This document shows, one piece after another, positions 16,023 to 24,120 of a DNA stretch of 50,017 nt. Numbering within the stretch: the stretch's first letter is position 1; every line of letters begins with the position of its first letter. A program made the translations under genes and the position numbers. Below the pieces are notes generated by a model. The model did no database searches and was not told the DNA's origin. It saw only the letters and a list, made by a program, of their open reading frames with translations. The stretch is from positions 1 through 50,017 of IMG/VR virus record IMGVR_UViG_3300042988_000405, one strand, 5' to 3'. Source of the stretch: a virus.

Positions 16023-17813
16023 ATGACTTTATACAGTCCAGGAGTTGAAGTTAAGGAAAAAGATTTTTCCACTATCGTTCCTACAGTTTCAAGTGGTATT
16101 GGTGGTGCAGTTGGTCGTTTTACACGCGGTCCAGTAATGACACCAATCCTAGTAACATCAGAAAGTGATCTAGTTAATATCTTTGGCTCACCACAGGATA
16201 ATGTTACTGCTAACGATTGGTTCAATATTGCAGAATTTTTGCGCTATACAAATAAGTGTTGGGTTGTTCGTGCAAACAATGCAGCTAACTTAAATGCTGT
16301 TGCTACAGGTAGTGCAGTTTCAATCGATGATTCTACAGATTTCTATAATCAACAAGCTTCATTGGTTGCTAATGGTTCATTTATCGCTAGAGATTCTGGT
16401 TCACTAGGTAACTCTATCGAAGTTGTTGCCATGGACTTTACCTCTGGTGCAAATTATGCTAATTATGGTTTTACTTACAAGCCAAGCGAAACAGAATATG
16501 TAAAAAATCTAGTATTGGCTGGTGATGCTGTTGCTAAGAAAGATGAACTACACATTGCAGTTATCGATAAGCTAGGTAAGTATTCTGGTACGCCAGGAAC
16601 CGTACTAGAATCTTTCCAAGGTCTTTCTAAGGCTTCTGATGCTAAGAACTTCCAAGGTCAATCTACATACTATGTAAATTATGTAAATAACAATTCAAAG
16701 TATGTTTATGCTGCAAATTCAATTCTAGGTACAGTTACAACTTCAGCTACAGTTCTAGCTATTGGCACAACTGCACTAGACCTAGTTGCTACTTCAGGTA
16801 AATCATTTGCTGATCTAGGTGCTTCTTCTACAGCTGCACTATACGACGTTACACTATCAGGTGGTGCTGACGCTGCTGCTTCTGCTTATACACAGGCAAA
16901 CATTACTGATGCATACGATCTTCTAGCTAATACAGAATTGTATGATGTTAACCTATTCCCACTAGGTGCATTCGGTGGTCTATCTGGTTATGCAGGTGCT
17001 GGTCCAATCGAAACTTACGTTGTGCAGAATGTTGTATATGCTCGTAAAGATGCAATGGCATTCGTAACTCCACATGCTAATGGTCTACCACTAACTGGTG
17101 CTAATACTTCTGCAGTAGTTACAGCAACAACAAACTTCAAAGAAACAACTGTTAACCTATCTGAAATGTATGCTCAATATGCAGTTATGGATACAGGGTT
17201 CAAGTGGATCTATGACAAATATAACAGCAAGTACCGTTGGGTTCCACTAGCTGGTGACATCGCTGGTCTATGTGCCCGCACAGATGATATTGCTGATCCA
17301 TGGTGGTCCCCAGGTGGTTTCAATCGTGGTGCTGTTAAGAATGTTATCAAGCTATCACTAAATCCTAACCAAGCTCAACGTGATATTCTATATCCAAAGG
17401 GTATTAATCCAGTTGTTAGCTTCCCAGGTCAGGGAGTTGTACTATTCGGCGATCGTACAATGACAACCAAGCCAAGTGCATTTGACCGTATCAATGTACG
17501 TCGTCTATTCAATATCCTAGAGAAGGCTATTGCAATTGCAGCTAAGTATCAACTATTTGAATTTAATGACTCTTTCACAAGAGCTCAATTCAAGAATATG
17601 GTTGAGCCATACCTACGCAATATTCAAGGTCGTCGTGGTATTACAGACTTCATGGTTCTATGTGATGAAACAAATAATACCGGTATTGTCATTGATAGCA
17701 ATCAATTCGTTGCAGAAATCTTCATCAAACCTGCTCGCTCTATCAACTTCATTACTCTGAACTTTGTTGCAACTCGTACTGATGTACAGTTCAGCACATT
17801 GATCGGCGCTTAA
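16023..17813 (+). CDS. gp18: Tail sheath protein gp18
   Basis: A 596-residue contractile tail sheath protein. The start 'MTLYSPGVEVKEKDFSTIVP' and its next residues are the conserved N-terminus of T4-type sheaths (YxSPGVxxxExDxS, then GAxGRFTRGPV). The C-terminal third carries the conserved core (GINPVVSFPGQGVVLFGDRT, then NVRRLFNILEKAI and FIKPARSINFITLNF). Length is near T4 gp18 (659), with a shorter outer-domain region. AAGGAG precedes the ATG. It is followed by the tube gene in the standard order. Leucines are mostly CTA, as in the capsid gene. In the virion it forms the contractile outer tail tube. Confidence 0.97.
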   Translation: MTLYSPGVEVKEKDFSTIVPTVSSGIGGAVGRFTRGPVMTPILVTSESDLVNIFGSPQDNVTANDWFNIAEFLRYTNKCWVVRANNAANLNAVATGSAVSIDDSTDFYNQQASLVANGSFIARDSGSLGNSIEVVAMDFTSGANYANYGFTYKPSETEYVKNLVLAGDAVAKKDELHIAVIDKLGKYSGTPGTVLESFQGLSKASDAKNFQGQSTYYVNYVNNNSKYVYAANSILGTVTTSATVLAIGTTALDLVATSGKSFADLGASSTAALYDVTLSGGADAAASAYTQANITDAYDLLANTELYDVNLFPLGAFGGLSGYAGAGPIETYVVQNVVYARKDAMAFVTPHANGLPLTGANTSAVVTATTNFKETTVNLSEMYAQYAVMDTGFKWIYDKYNSKYRWVPLAGDIAGLCARTDDIADPWWSPGGFNRGAVKNVIKLSLNPNQAQRDILYPKGINPVVSFPGQGVVLFGDRTMTTKPSAFDRINVRRLFNILEKAIAIAAKYQLFEFNDSFTRAQFKNMVEPYLRNIQGRRGITDFMVLCDETNNTGIVIDSNQFVAEIFIKPARSINFITLNFVATRTDVQFSTLIGA

Positions 17814-17816
17814 ATA
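17810..17816 (+). promoter_or_regulatory. Late promoter-like TTAAATA fused to gp18 stop
   Basis: The TAA stop of gene 18 is part of CTTAAATAAAC, 42 bases before gene 19. Confidence 0.4.
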
Positions 17817-17823
17817 AACCATC

Positions 17824-17842
17824 GGGGATCCTTGTGATCCCC
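17824..17842 (+). other. Hairpin between gp18 and gp19
   Basis: GGGGATC and GATCCCC pair over 7 bp with a 5-base loop. No T run follows, so a partial terminator or RNA processing/stability element is more likely than full termination. Confidence 0.55.
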
Positions 17843-17857
17843 AATTAGGAGAATTAC

Positions 17858-18445
17858 ATGAGTATTTTAGATTTTAAAAGTAATCTACTTGGTGGTGGTG
17901 CCAGACCTAACCAGTTCAAGGTAGAATTAACTTTCCCATCATTCGTTTCTGGTGGTTCAGATGCAGGTCGTAAGGCTCAGTTCCTTTGTACCGCTGCTTC
18001 CCTACCAGGTTCTTATCTAGGTGTTGCTTCTGTGTTTTATCGTGGTCGTGAAGTAAAGCTACCAGGTGAACGTAACTTCGACAACTGGCGTATCCAGATC
18101 GTCAACGATACAGATTTCTCTGTACATGACGCATTTGAAACTTGGCAGAATTATATCAATGATGTAAAGAACAATAGTGGTATTACTAATCCTAACATGA
18201 TTACTGCTCAAATGGCTGTACATCAACTAGATCGTAATGGTGCTACACTAAAGAGTTATAATTTCGTAGATTGTTGGCCAGTTAATGTAAGTGATATTCA
18301 ACTAAACTTTGGTGCTAATAACCAAGTTGAAGAGTTCTCTGTTGAACTAGCTTATGCTTACTGGGAAACCAAGAAGTCATCTACTTCTATCGGTGGAAAC
18401 ATTGGTATAAATACTCCTTTTGGTGGTTTCGGTGTAGGGATTTAA
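17858..18445 (+). CDS. gp19: Tail tube protein gp19
   Basis: A 195-residue protein close in length to T4 gp19 (163). It has the tube signature in order: 'ARPNQFKVELTFPSF' near 15-30, 'AASLPGSYLGVASVFYRGRE' near 47-66, 'LPGERNFDNWRIQIVNDTDF' and 'DAFETWQNYIND', then 'VDCWPVNVSDIQLNFGANNQ' and 'EFSVELAYAYWE'. It would polymerise into the rigid inner tail tube within the sheath. TAGGAG precedes the ATG. It sits between sheath and portal as in T4. A second, more divergent tube-fold gene lies at 24312. Confidence 0.96.
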   Translation: MSILDFKSNLLGGGARPNQFKVELTFPSFVSGGSDAGRKAQFLCTAASLPGSYLGVASVFYRGREVKLPGERNFDNWRIQIVNDTDFSVHDAFETWQNYINDVKNNSGITNPNMITAQMAVHQLDRNGATLKSYNFVDCWPVNVSDIQLNFGANNQVEEFSVELAYAYWETKKSSTSIGGNIGINTPFGGFGVGI

Positions 18446-18470
18446 TCCTTACATTTTATAAAGGAAATAT

Positions 18471-20105
18471 ATGTTCAGTGACGGGCTTAACCTATTTGGA
18501 TTACAAATCATCCCTCAGAAGAAGGATGGTAATAATTCAGCAGCTCTTGCTGCACCATTGGATGATGACGGTTCAGTCAATGTATCCTCTGCTGCAGCTT
18601 ATTATGGTGTGTATATGGATATGGATAACGCAGCCTCTAAAAATGAGGCTGCTCTTATCCAGAAATATAGAGAGATTTCACTATATCCTGAAGTAGAACA
18701 AGCAATACAAGATATTGTCAATGAAGCTATCCCTATGGAAGATTCAGAGCAATATGTAGAAGCACTATTGGATGAAACAGAATTATCTGATAATCTAAAA
18801 ACTCTAATATCAAAAGAATTTGAGCATGTTCTTGCACTCATGGATTTCCGTGATGTTGGTGCAGATATATTCAAGCGTTGGTATGTTGATGGTAGAATTG
18901 CTTATCAGATTATTGTCGACAAGACAAATCCTAAAAAAGGCATTACAGAATTAATTCCTCTAGATGCTACTAAGGTTCGTAAGGTTAGAGATATCAAGCG
19001 AACAAAGACAGAATCTGGAGTAGATGCAATTACAGATATTTCTGAGTATTTCTTGTACTCCGAGTCTGGTTTTGCTCAACAAAATAATACATCTACTACA
19101 ACACAGACTGGTGTAAAGATCAGTAAGGATGCTATAGCATACTGTTCAAGTGGTTACATGAATACTAACAATGGTACAGTATTAAGCTATTTGGACAAGG
19201 CAATTAGACCTGCTAACCAACTTCGTATGTTAGAAGATGCATCAGTAATTTATATGCTAGCTAGAGCACCAGAACGTAGAATTTTCTACGTTGACGTTGG
19301 TAATCTGCCTAAGGCAAAAGCTGAACAATACATGCGTGAACTTATGAATAAGTATCGCAATAAGATGGTATATGATTCAGTGACCGGTGCTGTAAAAGAT
19401 GACAAGAAGTACATGAGTTTATTAGAGGATTTCTGGATGCCACGCCGTAACGGTAAAGGTACAGAAATCGATACTCTACCTGGTGCTTCTAACCTTCAAG
19501 GTCAACTAGATCAAGTAGACTATTTCCAGAAGAAATTGTGGGCTGCAATGAATGTACCACTTTCTCGTATGCAACCTGATACTGGATTCTCCATTGGTCA
19601 GTCCCAAGAAATTTCTCGTGACGAAGTAAAGTTCCAGAAGTTCATCGACAAACTTCGTATGAAGTTCTCTGGACTATTCTATGATCTACTAAAGACTCAA
19701 CTTATCCTTACTGGTGTTTGTAATGACGTTGAGTGGGAAGACCTAAAGGAAAAGATTAAATTTAAGTTCCAAAGAGATAATTACTTCTCTGAACTTAAGA
19801 ACCTAGAAATTCTACAATCTCGTATGGCTATCATGCCACAGGTTGATCCATATCTAGGTAAGTATTTCAGTAAAGATTGGGTACAGCGCAAAATCCTCAA
19901 TATGACTGATGAAGATATCAGGGATATGGATGAACAGATTGACTCTGAAAAGGGTGATCCTACTGCTCAGCCAACATTCCAAGGTATGCCAATGGATGGC
20001 ATGGGTGGTGACCCAAGTCAACAAGATTATGGTCAGGATCCTAATGATCCAAACCAACAAGATCCTAATCAGCAACAAGGTCAGCAACCATATGCACAAC
20101 AGTAA
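18471..20105 (+). CDS. gp20: Portal vertex protein gp20
   Basis: A 544-residue portal (T4 gp20 is 524). Recognisable stretches: 'EAALIQKYREISLYPEVEQA' and 'DIVNEAIPMEDSE' near residues 58-95, 'RWYVDGRIAYQIIVD' near 140, 'LDKAIRPANQLRMLEDASVI' with 'YMLARAPERRIFYVDVGNLP' near 240-285, and 'GTEIDTLPGASNLQGQLDQV' with 'LSRMQPDTGFSIG'. It forms the dodecameric ring at the packaging vertex. The last 45 residues are a Gln/Asn/Pro/Asp-rich low-complexity tail, unusual compared with T4. The next small gene starts inside its 3' end. Confidence 0.97.
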   Translation: MFSDGLNLFGLQIIPQKKDGNNSAALAAPLDDDGSVNVSSAAAYYGVYMDMDNAASKNEAALIQKYREISLYPEVEQAIQDIVNEAIPMEDSEQYVEALLDETELSDNLKTLISKEFEHVLALMDFRDVGADIFKRWYVDGRIAYQIIVDKTNPKKGITELIPLDATKVRKVRDIKRTKTESGVDAITDISEYFLYSESGFAQQNNTSTTTQTGVKISKDAIAYCSSGYMNTNNGTVLSYLDKAIRPANQLRMLEDASVIYMLARAPERRIFYVDVGNLPKAKAEQYMRELMNKYRNKMVYDSVTGAVKDDKKYMSLLEDFWMPRRNGKGTEIDTLPGASNLQGQLDQVDYFQKKLWAAMNVPLSRMQPDTGFSIGQSQEISRDEVKFQKFIDKLRMKFSGLFYDLLKTQLILTGVCNDVEWEDLKEKIKFKFQRDNYFSELKNLEILQSRMAIMPQVDPYLGKYFSKDWVQRKILNMTDEDIRDMDEQIDSEKGDPTAQPTFQGMPMDGMGGDPSQQDYGQDPNDPNQQDPNQQQGQQPYAQQ

Positions 20106-20319
20106 GTTACATGCAGACATCATTTCTATCATGGAAATGAAGAATGACACAATTTCTATGTCATTACCTTTATTCATTCGTTGCTTAGAATGGGCAAAGG
20201 AAAATGCTAGAAATGATGTTGATCTACACAGTTTTGCAGAAAATGTTGCTAAAATTAATGGTACAATAACTGTACAAGATTATGACTCTTTGATACCTAA
20301 AGGAGCTAAAGGTGAGTGA
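20092..20319 (+). CDS. Conserved small protein between portal and core genes (75 aa)
   Basis: ATG at 20092 overlaps the end of gene 20 by 14 bases; a downstream in-frame ATG is less well placed. The helical 75-residue product has a distinctive stretch (LHADIISIMEMKNDTISMSL, then PLFIRCLEWAKENARNDVDL) that I associate with small proteins in cyanophage-type T4-like phages, but no function is known to me. The next gene's GTG start overlaps its stop. Position in the prohead core block suggests an assembly role. Confidence 0.6.
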   Translation: MHNSKLHADIISIMEMKNDTISMSLPLFIRCLEWAKENARNDVDLHSFAENVAKINGTITVQDYDSLIPKGAKGE

Positions 20320-20494
20320 AGCTAGTATTAGTGATTTTATGAATTCTGTATATACAGGTAACGTTGTAGATGCTGAACAAGTGTTCAATTCTATCATGTC
20401 ACATAAGATGAATCTTGCAATAGATACTCTAAAGGTTGATTCAGCAGAAACACAATTTGGATTAAATAACTCTAGTGTTTCCAAAAAGGACTAA
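20312..20494 (+). CDS. Prohead core protein, gp67/gp68-like (60 aa), GTG start
   Basis: GTG start at 20312 with AGGAG six bases upstream. The 60-residue sequence (SISDFMNSVYTGNVVDAEQV, FNSIMSHKMNLAIDTLK) has the same pattern as T4 gp67 (I-x2-I-x3-D-x-V-x-A-x3-F-x3-M) and as the next gene, so the two look like paralogs. In T4, genes 67 and 68 lie at exactly this place between 20 and 21 and encode small prohead core proteins degraded by gp21. The acidic C-terminal part of T4 gp67 is absent. Family membership is inferred from pattern and order. Confidence 0.55.
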   Translation: MSEASISDFMNSVYTGNVVDAEQVFNSIMSHKMNLAIDTLKVDSAETQFGLNNSSVSKKD

Positions 20495-20495
20495 A

Positions 20496-20906
20496 ATGAC
20501 AACAATAAATGATCTTTTAATTGCTATATCAGCTAAAGATTCAGTAGCTGCAGAACAAGCACTTAATTCAGTTTTATCTACTAAAATGGCTGATGCAGTT
20601 AATTCTATGAAAGAATCTATTGCAGATGATGTTTTTTCCCTACAGGAACTAAGCTCAGATACAGTTAAGAGTTATATCTCTAAGGCATCTGGTATTGAAA
20701 ACCATAAAGGCTCAGTACCTAACCTAAGAAAGTCTGCTCTAGATAGCTGGCACAAATACATGAGTTCATCTAATGGCAATGTCCGTAGAGATAATGCAAA
20801 GCAATTTGAAAAGACTCAAGATAAAGCAGAAAATCGTGCTAAGAATGTAGGTAAGGCTGCAATGAAGCTAGCAAAAGAAGAAGTAGAACAAGAGGTATCA
20901 GAATGA
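20496..20906 (+). CDS. Prohead core protein, gp67/gp68-like (136 aa)
   Basis: ATG at 20496 with AAAAGGA upstream. The first 55 residues (TTINDLLIAISAKDSVAAEQ, ALNSVLSTKMADAVNSMKE) align with the 60-residue protein encoded just before it and with T4 gp67, followed by a basic region of about 80 residues. It ends in an acidic EEVEQEVSE and overlaps the gp21 start by 4 bases. Its position between 20 and 21 matches T4 gene 68, a prohead core component; a basic core protein could also bind packaged DNA or the scaffold. The assignment is by order and pattern. Confidence 0.55.
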   Translation: MTTINDLLIAISAKDSVAAEQALNSVLSTKMADAVNSMKESIADDVFSLQELSSDTVKSYISKASGIENHKGSVPNLRKSALDSWHKYMSSSNGNVRRDNAKQFEKTQDKAENRAKNVGKAAMKLAKEEVEQEVSE

Positions 20907-21556
20907 AACTACTTGTAGAATTAGCTAACGATCAAGAAGTAGAAGTACTTATTGAAAATACTGCACAAGGTAAGAAATGCTTCTTGGAAGGTAAATGGGC
21001 TGCCATTGATGAGGAAGTACGTAATGGTCGTACCTATCCTTCTCAAGTAATGGAAGGTGCTCTTGCTAAATACAATCAAGATTTTATTACAACAAAGCGT
21101 GCACTAGGTGAACTAAACCACCCAGCAAACCCAACTGTTAATCTAGATCGTGCTTCACACATCATCGAAAAGCTAGGTATTCAATCAGTCGGCGGTAAGT
21201 CTGGTGTTTATGGTAAGGCAAGAATTCTAGAATCTACACCAATGGGTGCAATTGCTAAAGCACTTATTGAAGAAGGTGTACGTCTTGGTGTTTCTACACG
21301 CGGTCTAGGTTCTATCGTTGAACGTAATGGTAAAAAGTTTGTTCACAATGACTTTATGCTAAATGCAATCGATATCGTATCAGATCCTTCTGGTCCTGGT
21401 TGTTATCCAAATGCTATGTTTGAATCTATTGACTATCAGATGTTAGAAGATGGTAGAATTATTCAACTAGCTGTAGATAAAGCCAAAAAGAAAATTAATG
21501 AAGAAGTATTATTGAAAGAAATGTCTAAGTTAATGCTACAACTAACAGGCAAATAA
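20903..21556 (+). CDS. gp21: Prohead maturation protease gp21
   Basis: A 217-residue serine protease (T4 gp21 is 212). Key parts: 'VRNGRTYPSQVMEGALAKYN' near 40-60, 'RALGELNHPANPTVNLDRAS' containing the catalytic His, and 'GVSTRGLGSIVERNGK' containing the catalytic Ser, then 'VSDPSGPGCYPNAMFES'. It cuts scaffold, capsid and internal proteins after L/I-x-E during head maturation. Matching sites appear in gp23 (LNE|A near residue 54) and repeatedly in the modular proteins at 9-14 kb and 42-45 kb. Overlaps the preceding core gene by four bases (ATGA). Confidence 0.95.
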   Translation: MKLLVELANDQEVEVLIENTAQGKKCFLEGKWAAIDEEVRNGRTYPSQVMEGALAKYNQDFITTKRALGELNHPANPTVNLDRASHIIEKLGIQSVGGKSGVYGKARILESTPMGAIAKALIEEGVRLGVSTRGLGSIVERNGKKFVHNDFMLNAIDIVSDPSGPGCYPNAMFESIDYQMLEDGRIIQLAVDKAKKKINEEVLLKEMSKLMLQLTGK

Positions 21557-21560
21557 GTTA

Positions 21561-21567
21561 ATAAATA
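21561..21567 (+). promoter_or_regulatory. Late promoter-like ATAAATA upstream of gene 22
   Basis: TTAATAAATAGATT lies just after the gene 21 stop, 97 bases before gene 22; first of two candidate late promoters in this gap. Confidence 0.4.
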
Positions 21568-21590
21568 GATTAAAGAAGTGTAAATGATGG

Positions 21591-21619
21591 ATAGTTTATC
21601 AAATTCAACAAGATAAACT
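21591..21619 (+). other. Hairpin in the gp21-gp22 gap
   Basis: AGTTTATC and GATAAACT pair over 8 bp around an 11-base loop between the two candidate late promoters. It lacks a T run; it could stabilise the 5' end of gp22-gp23 mRNA. Confidence 0.4.
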
Positions 21620-21627
21620 TAATTGAT

Positions 21628-21635
21628 GATAAATA
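21628..21635 (+). promoter_or_regulatory. Late promoter GATAAATA for gp22-gp23
   Basis: TTGATGATAAATAAGATT matches 7 of 8 positions of TATAAATA, 29 bases before gene 22. The same GATAAATAA form occurs in the hairpin loop of the homing endonuclease gene at 31625. Confidence 0.55.
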
Positions 21636-21663
21636 AGATTTAATAATATTTTAGGAGTTTCTA

Positions 21664-22686
21664 ATGAGCAAATTAGAAGATAAGATTAAAGCTCTATTGG
21701 AACAATCCGAAGGTGCGGTTTCAGAGGAAGAACTAAACGAAAAGTTCACCAAGAAAGATGCAGATCAGGATGGTGCCGATAAGGACGAAGATTCTAAGGA
21801 TGATTCTGACGAATCTAAGGACGATGATCATAAAGAGCCAGATGCAGATAATGCAGGCGGCAAATCTGATGATGACGAAGATGATTCAGACGAAACCAAA
21901 GTTTCTAAAGAAAACAAAGTAGAAGTCAAAGAAGAAGTCGAAAAATCTGAAGGAATTAACATGCAAGAACATATTGATGCAATTCTAAACGGCGAAGAAC
22001 TAACCGAAGAATTCAAGTCAAAAGTTTCAAATATTTTTGAAGCTGCTGTCGAAACTGCCGCTAAGAGCCGTATCGAAGAAGCTGCAGAAAAGTTTGAAGC
22101 TGAACTAGTTGCACTAAAAGAAGAACAGCAAGTTCAAATTAACGAAGCTGTTGAAGCAGTACGCTCCGAACTCGAGGAGCAAATTGATGGATTCCTAAAT
22201 GTTGTTGTTGAACAGTGGGTTGAAGATAATCGAGTTGCTCTAGAACGTGGTATTCAAGTGGAATTAACAAATTCATTTATTGATGGACTTAAGAATCTAT
22301 TTAAAGAGCATTATGTGGAAGTACCAGATAGCAAGGTTGATGTTGTGGAAGAACAAGCCTCACGTATCTCTGAGCTAGAAGCTACTATCGAAGAAGCTGT
22401 TGAAGTTGCAGAATCTCTTTCTGAACAAGTAACAGCCCTAGAGAAAGCCGCAATTGTTGAACAAGCTGCTGCTGATCTAACAGCTGTTGAGAAGGAAAAG
22501 TTTGCTGGACTCACCGAATCAGTCGACTTCGTTTCTAAGGATGACTTTGCTGCTAAGGTAAAGACTATCAAAGAAAATTATTTCGGTAATAAAAAGACAG
22601 TAACAGAAAGTGTTGAAGTTGCACCTTTAGTTGAAGGCACAATGAATGCTTATGTAACTGCTCTAGCCAAAAATCTTAAGTTTTAA
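21664..22686 (+). CDS. gp22: Prohead scaffold/core protein gp22
   Basis: A 340-residue, very acidic, helical protein directly before gene 23, as T4 gp22 (269). Residues about 20-90 are Asp/Glu/Lys/Ser repeats, then 'NMQEHIDAILNGEELTEEFK', 'VSNIFEAAVETAAKSRIEEA' and a long coiled coil to about 290, with a conserved C-terminal 'LVEGTMNAYVTALAKNLKF'. It forms the internal scaffold that is cut to peptides by gp21; I-E-E|A and similar sites are present. TAGGAG lies before the ATG. The acidic N-terminal extension is longer than in T4. Confidence 0.93.
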   Translation: MSKLEDKIKALLEQSEGAVSEEELNEKFTKKDADQDGADKDEDSKDDSDESKDDDHKEPDADNAGGKSDDDEDDSDETKVSKENKVEVKEEVEKSEGINMQEHIDAILNGEELTEEFKSKVSNIFEAAVETAAKSRIEEAAEKFEAELVALKEEQQVQINEAVEAVRSELEEQIDGFLNVVVEQWVEDNRVALERGIQVELTNSFIDGLKNLFKEHYVEVPDSKVDVVEEQASRISELEATIEEAVEVAESLSEQVTALEKAAIVEQAAADLTAVEKEKFAGLTESVDFVSKDDFAAKVKTIKENYFGNKKTVTESVEVAPLVEGTMNAYVTALAKNLKF

Positions 22687-22704
22687 TCACAAAAGGAATA
22701 TAAA

Positions 22705-23997
22705 ATGGAATATCTAAAGCCAGAAGCCCTTGTTGAAAAATGGGCCCCAGTACTAAATCACGATGGTATGGAAGCAATTACTGACACCCATCGTCGTCAG
22801 GTTACCGCAGTTCTTCTAGAAAATCAGGAACGTGCTCTACGTGAAGATCGTCAGATGCTAAACGAAGCTGCACCAAACTCTGTTTCCGGTAACGTTGACA
22901 AGTATGATCCAGTTCTAATCTCCATGGTTCGCCGTTCTGCTCCACAACTTATCGCTTATGATATTTGTGGTGTACAGCCAATGACCATGCCTACAGGTCT
23001 AGTTTTCGCTATGACCGCTCGTTATACCGACAAGAACGGTAACGAAGCTCTATTCAACGAAGCTGATTCTGCTTTCACTGGTACAGGTACACAAGCTGGT
23101 TCTTCTCCAGTTAACGGTACAACTGGTCTAGATCCATGGGATGCTTCACCAGGTTACGGTGCAGGTGGTCCAGTTTCTACAGCCGTTGGTGAAGGTGATG
23201 TAACTGCTCAGATGTCTTTCCGCATCGACAAGCACTCTGTTACAGCTAAGACCCGTGCTCTAAAGGCTGAATACTCACTAGAACTACAGCAAGACCTTAA
23301 GGCTGTTCACTCTATGGATGCAGAAGCTGAACTAAGCAACATTCTATCTACCGAAATCCTAGCTGAAATCAATCGTGAAGTTGTTCGTACAATGTACAAG
23401 ATTGCTAAGCCAGGCGCTCAAGAATGTACCACCGCTGGTACTTTCGACCTTGACGTTGATGCTAACGGTCGTTGGTCTGTTGAACGTTTCAAGGGTCTAA
23501 TGTTCCAAATCGAACGTGAAGCTAACCGCATTGCACAAACAACCCGTCGTGGTCGTGGTAACTTCCTACTAGTATCTGCTGACGTAGCTTCTGCTCTAGC
23601 TATGACCGGTCTACTAGATTATAAGACTGGCGTTTCTGCTAATCTAAACGTTGATGAATCATCTGTTACTTTCGCAGGTATTCTAAACGGTAAGTACAAA
23701 GTGTATGTTGATCCATATGCATCTTCTGCAGTTGGCGATCAGTACGCTATGGTTGGTTACAAAGGTACATCCGCATTCGATGCTGGTCTATTCTATAGCC
23801 CATACGTTCCACTACAACTAATGCGTGCTACCGATCCAGCTACCTTCCAGCCTAAGATTGGTTTCAAGACCCGTTATGCTCTATCTGGTCACCCACTAGG
23901 TGGTCTAGGTGATCTAGCTCAGCAACAAGCTAGCCAGACCCTAACCGCTCAATCTTCTGCTTACTACCGTTTGCTAAAGATCAGCAACCTAGCCTAA
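22705..23997 (+). CDS. gp23: Major capsid protein gp23
   Basis: A 430-residue HK97-fold major head protein (T4 gp23 is 521; shorter forms occur in cyanophage-type phages). Signatures: 'MLNEAAPNSVSGNVDKYDPV' near 51-70, 'ISMVRRSAPQLIAYDICGVQ' near 73-92, 'MPTGLVFAMTARYT', 'YSLELQQDLKAVHSMDAEAE' and 'NLNVDESSVTFAGILNGKYK'. LNE|A near residue 54 is the expected gp21 cleavage site, removing the delta domain. Leucine is written almost only as CTA, a sign of expression-tuned codon use. A strong terminator follows. Confidence 0.98.
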   Translation: MEYLKPEALVEKWAPVLNHDGMEAITDTHRRQVTAVLLENQERALREDRQMLNEAAPNSVSGNVDKYDPVLISMVRRSAPQLIAYDICGVQPMTMPTGLVFAMTARYTDKNGNEALFNEADSAFTGTGTQAGSSPVNGTTGLDPWDASPGYGAGGPVSTAVGEGDVTAQMSFRIDKHSVTAKTRALKAEYSLELQQDLKAVHSMDAEAELSNILSTEILAEINREVVRTMYKIAKPGAQECTTAGTFDLDVDANGRWSVERFKGLMFQIEREANRIAQTTRRGRGNFLLVSADVASALAMTGLLDYKTGVSANLNVDESSVTFAGILNGKYKVYVDPYASSAVGDQYAMVGYKGTSAFDAGLFYSPYVPLQLMRATDPATFQPKIGFKTRYALSGHPLGGLGDLAQQQASQTLTAQSSAYYRLLKISNLA

Positions 23998-24017
23998 GTT
24001 TTACTAGGTGTAATATC

Positions 24018-24045
24018 AAAAAGGGACTTCGGTCCCTTTTGTTTT
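24018..24045 (+). terminator. Rho-independent terminator after gene 23
   Basis: AAAAGGGAC and GTCCCTTTT form a 9-bp stem capped by the very stable TTCG tetraloop, followed by GTTTTG. It closes the head gene transcript. Confidence 0.92.
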
Positions 24046-24085
24046 GTCTGTAATATTTGACAAAAACTCTAGTTTTACTAATATA

Positions 24086-24114
24086 TTGTACAACTCAAAA
24101 AACTCTGATATAAT
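24086..24114 (+). promoter_or_regulatory. Extended -10 sigma70 promoter upstream of candidate sRNA
   Basis: TG-A-TATAAT at 24106-24114 is a perfect extended -10; the -35 region TTGTAC (24086-24091, 17-bp spacing) is weak. A TTGACA at 24057 lies further upstream with a poor partner TATATT. RNA would start near 24121. Confidence 0.6.
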
Positions 24115-24120
24115 CGACTT

